A DNA stretch of 64,000 nt. Origin: Scenedesmus sp. ARA3 (lineage: Eukaryota > Chlorophyta > Chlorophyceae > Sphaeropleales > Scenedesmaceae). The stretch covers positions 1 through 64,000 of the forward strand of contig RWJK01001599.1 of NCBI GenBank assembly GCA_004335835.1. The letters run 5' to 3'. The notes beneath the pieces are model-generated. The model saw only the letters and a list, made by a program, of their open reading frames with translations, ran no database searches and was not told the DNA's origin. This document shows, piece by piece, positions 59,163 to 64,000 of the stretch (position 1 is its first letter; each line of letters opens with the position of its first letter). A program made the translations under genes and the position numbers.

Positions 59163-62100
59163 ATGGAGTCGCGTGACTGCGAATCAAATACTATTACGTT
59201 CGATGAGGCTTTGATCAAGCACGTGGGCCAGTGCGGCCGTGGCCAGCTGCGTATCGTCCTGCTGGCTTCACTGCTTCAGGTTGTCAACGCCCTGGCCTTC
59301 ATGATCCCGGTCTTTCTGTTCCAAGACCCCTTACTTTCTAAGTACTGGGAGTGCAATACAGCAGCTGGACCAGCCGAGCAGGCTGCATGCAGCAGTGCTT
59401 GGGAGTCTGGCGACGCTGCTGCCTTCTGCGCACTGGAGCCTACTGCATGGCGCTGGAGCAACCAAGGCAAGCATGCATGAGTGGCAGTTGAGGTCCTTCC
59501 GTAAGCTAGTCGTATTATCATGCTGCTGCTGGTAGTCTTGTTATTCTCCTTGCATGCAGGACATGCCTACCATGGTGTCTGTGATTTGATTTATCATGCG
59601 CTACTGTCGCTGCTCTTGCTGTAGCTGCGGTTGCTGACCACCTGCCCTGCCCTTGTTGCTTGCTCTTCTACCTGTGCAGACAGTCTGGTGGCGCACTTCA
59701 GCCTGGTGTGTGGGCAGGCCTGGAAGGTGCAGCTCACCAACAGCCTCTTCTTTGTAGGGGCCTTTGCAGGAAACGGCGCCTTTGGGCTGCTGTGTGACCG
59801 CTGGGGCAGAAAGCTGCCCCTGTTCCTGGCCACCAGCTTTGTGACGGCCAGCATGTTTGGCCTGCTGGGTGCCCAGTCCTATTGGGCAGTTGCAGGCCTT
59901 CGTGTGCTGTGCGGCGCTGGTGCTGCTGGCCAGAGCCACTGCTGCTTCCTGCTGGTCACAGAGAGTGTGGGTCCTAAGTTCAGGTGGGTACAGACTTGGG
60001 CAGCTGCTGCTGCTCTACCAAGGGATACAGTTAGCAGCATCCCCTTGCAGTATTGCTGCTTGCAGGAACAGCCGTTGCTTGCAGACATTGGATGCTGCTT
60101 GCAGGAAGAGTGGGAAACTGCCACCAGCATGCGATTGCAGCACAACAGCACGCACAGGTCGAGGTGCACAGCATGCAGCTGTTGCAGCTGTGCTGGAACC
60201 TGTAAGCAACGTGCAGCCTACAAGCATAGTATAATAATATAAGCAGGCAAGCCAGGTTGAAAAGCTGCAACCCGCCTGCCTTACAATGATGTGCTGCTGA
60301 CCTGCTCTGCAGGGGCCGAGCTAGCGTGGGCTCTCTCCTGTTCTTCACTGTCGGCGAGTTCTTGCTGGTTGCTCTGGCTGTGGGGCTGCCTGCATGGAAT
60401 CACCTGGCCATTGCTGCTGGCGCCCTCAACGCAGCAGCGCTGCTGCTGTTCCCCTTCATCCCTGAGAGTGCTCGCTGGCTGCTGAGCCAGGGCAAGCAGC
60501 AGCAGGCCACAGAGCTCCTGCAAGCCATTGCAGCAGCCAACGGCAGCCACATGCCCCAGCAGCCGCTAGTGTGCAGCAAGGAGTCGGAAGATGGCGGCAG
60601 CACAGATGAAACACAAATCCACTGCAGCTACAATGAGGAAGGCAGCAGCAACAACGACGGCAACAGCAAATCACAGCTGGGGCTGATGGCGCTGCTGCGG
60701 AGCCGCTCGCTGCTGATCAGGAGTGTGGTGCTGCTGATCACGTGGTATGCGCTCATGCAGGTGGGTGTGATTTTTTGTTGTAACGTCAGTGGCATGTGTG
60801 TGGGACATGTTTTGATGGCATCTCTACCAGCTAGTTTGGGCAAGCCATGTGCAGAGAGCAGCAGGGATGCGGCGAAGCCACGCGCCCTGGACATGCCGGA
60901 TTTCCCGCATGATGCGCATAACTTTTGCATAATGACTATCCCCTTTCATACAATGACTTACTCCTGCTGCTGTGCGCTTTGCTTGCAGGTGTACTTTGGC
61001 ATCAGCTTGGGTGCTGGCGGCCTGCCAGGATCAGTGTGAGTGTCACCCCCAGAGCAGCATTGGCAGCAACAAAGTATTGCGACTGAGCGCCATCAGCTGC
61101 AATCCACCCCATGCATGCTGCATGTCTCGCCAGGTGGTGCGCTGCTTGCTTTGAAATGGCACGGCTCTGCACATGCATAGGGCCCTTGTAGCACTGTTTA
61201 TACATATGAATCCTGCCATGCCCTGTGCCTGCTCTCACATCCACCGCCCGCTTCTCCACACACGCAGGTATGCCACATTTGCCATGGGCACTGCAGCAGA
61301 GGTTGTGGCGCTGCTGGTGGCAGGCCCTCTGGTGGACAAGGTTGGGCGCCACACTGTGGTCAGCATGGGCCTGCTGCTGGGCGGCGGTGCATGCCTGGCC
61401 TGCGCCAACGTGCCCGGTACCACTGTGGTGGCTGTGCTAGCTGCCATTGGCAAGTTTGGATGCAGCGGTGAGTTGCGCAGTGTTGGCAGCGCAAGGATAT
61501 GGTGCAGCTGTTTAGCTGCTGGCTGGGCTCAAACGTCAACAGGCAGCGTGGCGCAACGCCTCTGCAGAGTTGCTGATGCAGTTTGTGTTGATGCCAGCCA
61601 GGGAGTTTGTTGCTGGCAGCACTCATGTTTTGCATTGCACAGTCGGCGGCTGTTTGCAGCTCGGTGACAGAAGGCTGCAAAACATGCAACGTGGCCGCTT
61701 ACGTCTGAGCGCACGAGCTTACATGCACCCTTGTCCAAGGAAGTCTTGTCTTAAATGAGGGGCACTTGCTAGCTCCAGTTATTGGTGGCAAACACTGATA
61801 GATACAATCTTTGCCCTTGCATGCTGCCGTGCTCTCTGTTCTGCAGCGTCTGAATCTGTGATCTCCATCTACACCGCTGAGCTGTTTCCCACCTCCGTGC
61901 GCTCAACAGCCATGGGCATCTGCAGCCAGGTGAGGCTGCGACTGTGTATCTGTGTGTGTATGCGTGCCTGATTTCGTGTGTCCGACGGGCTTTTGGCAGC
62001 TGCGCGCTTCTTGCACAAGGCCTGCAAGTGCGGCGTTGCTGGTATTTGAAGCTAGCAGTGCACATGCTCCATGCCGCCAATGGCTCCTATTGGTGGATTC

Positions 62101-62972
62101 CAATTGCTGCACTTGCCTCCATTTATCCATCTTCGCTGTCACGTGTGTCCAGTATTCTGCTGCAAGCATCACATCTCAGCATGCCTCCCTACCTGCTGCT
62201 CACAGCCTACCGCTTTACTTCCCTGCATCGCCACGTAGGCTGCACGCGTCGGCGCCATCGCTGCGCCCTTCATGCTGATGCTGGGCAGCAGCCTGCGGCT
62301 GGTGTCCCCAGTGTTCCTGCCCTACCTGATCTTTGGCGCCATCTCCTGCCTGGCCGGGCTGCTGGTGCTGCTGCTGCCGGTGAGTTGTGTGCTGCTTGAC
62401 TCTTGTGTTCTGCAACATGCAGTGCATGCGCCTTCATTGACGTACTTATTGGCTATTGTGCAAGACCACAACACTGCCGTCACGGAGCACGGTGCTGGGT
62501 CGGTTGTGGCCAGTGCTGCACACTGAACCCTACTTGGTGCGTGTTTGACTGTGCTTGCCCTGGTTGCTGCTGCATGTGCTTGCAGGAGACGCTGGGCGCT
62601 GCTATGCCAGAGACCATGACAGACCTGCAGCAGCTGCAGTCCATCTTTTCGGCTCAGCCCTGGCGCCAGGGCTGCATGGGCATCCTTGCCTTCGTCTTCA
62701 GAACGAGAGCGCACACTGGCACTTCCGGTGCAGGCAAGCCCGCATCGACTCTGCCAAGCGGGAGCGCTGCTGCCACTAGCACCAAGCCACCTGTGGTGGT
62801 TGTGACAGCAGTTTGTGGGGAGTGTGATGCTGCATCAGATCACAGCGTGGCAGGCAGGTGCAACAGCAGGAGCAAGCCGCCTGCCAAGCCCTCAAATGGA
62901 GCTGTTGCTGCTGTCGACGTCAACGTCAGCTGCACGGCAGATGAGACAAAGCCCACAAACCCAGGCAGTTAG
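59163..62972 (+). CDS. OCT/SV2-like MFS transporter, copy 2
   Basis: Eight exons: 59163-59466, 59680-59983, 60313-60760, 60989-61035, 61268-61467, 61847-61929, 62239-62379, 62586-62972; 1914 bp, 637 residues. It is a tandem paralog of the gene at 53855, with all seven introns at the same places and phases, including the GC donor of intron 1 (AG|GCAAGC). Motifs: GLLCDRWGRKLPLF, PESARWLLSQGK, GTAAEVVALLVAGPLVDKVGRH, YTAELFPTSVRSTAMGICSQ, SPVFLPYLIFGAISC. The C-terminal cytosolic tail is about 65 residues longer than in copy 1 and rich in Ala/Ser/Thr/Lys. TGTAA at 63009-63013, 36 bp past the stop, is a good polyadenylation signal. Confidence 0.94.
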
Positions 62973-64000
62973 GCACGCGAGCTTCCGTATGTGCATCTCT
63001 GCTCTCATTGTAATTCAGTAGCTCAGTCAGGAGTGTATGCCCATTGCCTAGCAGCGGCTGGTTTGTTTGATGTGGTGTTGATATCAGAACCCAGCCATGG
63101 CAGCGTGTTGAGAGCAGGTATCTTGGAACTTAACTTGAGCCGACATCATGTTTGTACTTTCAATAGCACTTCTTGATTAGACTGTGCTGCGTCCATCAAT
63201 GCGGCGCTCGCTGATTCGCCGCACTCCTGGTGTGCATTGACCACGACATTCTTTGTGTGCCTGGAATGTAGCACCCAACACCATGCTGCTGCCCAAGGAG
63301 TGTGTTATCATGGCTTCACAACTCAGTGTCTGCAAAACCAGCTGATCAATAGTATTGCATGCCTTGGCAGTGCGGCTCCCTCTGGGTCATGTCTGCGGCT
63401 ATATTCTGCTACTTTACTTGATGTGTGTCAACAACCCATTGGCTGTCAGGCACGTGCGGTTGTATCCAGCGGCCATCTGCCAATCTGGGAGTGTATGCCG
63501 TCTGCATAACCTTTCATTCCTGCACCAAATTATCTGCAGGTGCCATGTGCACGTGCTTGTGTGTAGGACGGATTACATTCTGAACAGCAGCAGTTGCCCT
63601 GTGCCTTAGCTCCCTCGCAGCCTGAGGTGCAGGGCCACTCAACTGCATAGGACAAAAGTGTGTGCCTCAGCAGCCATTCTTATCTCAGGTTTGCCACCAC
63701 CTGCGTGTGCTAGTGCACTGCAGCATAGCTTCATAGCTCGTTCACATGTGCTGCATTTCCTTCAAGGCCTTGATTGCCTGTGTTTAGGTGCCATCTGTAC
63801 CAATATAGCAGATGACTGAACTTTGTGGCATTCATACGGACAAATTGAATGGCAGGGTGATTGTTTGATTGCATGTAGGCGTGTTCTTGTGATGGGAGTC
63901 GGCATCAATGCATGGATTACTTTTGACACTTTGTTGTGTACCCATGTCGGCAGTGCATGTCATTGCCAGCATGGTCAGAGCTACTTATGATTGGCTGGGC
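62973..64000. other. 3' flank of MFS copy 2, no gene seen
   Basis: Starts with the transporter 3' UTR, including TGTAA at 63009-63013. The remaining roughly 950 bp hold no supported gene; short open frames lack recognisable motifs. Confidence 0.5.
63009..63013 (+). terminator. TGTAA polyadenylation signal, MFS copy 2
   Basis: TGTAA, the usual chlorophyte polyadenylation signal, 36 bp after the stop codon. Confidence 0.6.

Overview
The window is nuclear DNA from a green alga. Every confident gene is eukaryotic and finely split by introns. MinD is encoded here with introns and a targeting extension, as expected for a plastid-division gene moved to the nucleus. CAG/GCA repeats (poly-Q, poly-A) are everywhere, and TGTAA, the chlorophyte polyadenylation signal, lies behind several genes. 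The style suggests a core chlorophyte of the Sphaeropleales/Chlamydomonadales type; the genus cannot be told from the sequence. I saw no bacterial operon, rRNA, CRISPR array or intact transposon, and recognised no tRNA. One assembly gap (50 N) lies in a CAG-rich exon at 29613-29662.

Layout: EML-like WD40 protein (minus, 189-6741, 3' end off the window); MinD (minus, 8090-10860) divergent from prefoldin subunit 5 (plus, 11118-12380); a large IQ+HECT ubiquitin ligase (plus, 13060-22626) facing thymidylate kinase (minus, 23509-26384); COX19 (minus, 26924-28111); DNA polymerase eta (minus, 28538-34725) divergent from a derlin (plus, 35260-36519); a four-TM MARVEL-like protein (minus, 37739-39241); exportin-T (minus, 41380-48619) divergent from a coiled-coil protein (plus, 49703-about 53150); two tandem OCT-like MFS transporters (plus, 53855-57317 and 59163-62972). 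Exon coordinates were built by hand. In each complete model the exon phases chain and the summed CDS is a multiple of three, a strong internal check. These are mostly unrelated housekeeping genes; the only functional pairings I would suggest are HECT ligase with derlin (protein quality control) and dTMP kinase with Pol eta (DNA synthesis), and nothing shows co-regulation.

The most unusual signal is structural. In at least five genes (EML, HECT, TMPK, POLH, XPOT) introns are filled with tandem partial copies of the neighbouring exon edge together with its splice site. Copies of the exon 3' end plus donor lie after the exon, and copies of the acceptor plus exon 5' end lie before the next exon. 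Units are usually about 110-130 bp, but about 260 bp in one HECT array. Copies near the exon are best preserved and distant ones decay, some to in-frame stops. Related copies follow the stop codons of XPOT and derlin. Five introns appear to use GC donors, including the same intron in both MFS paralogs, and several acceptors sit beside (CTG)n tracts.
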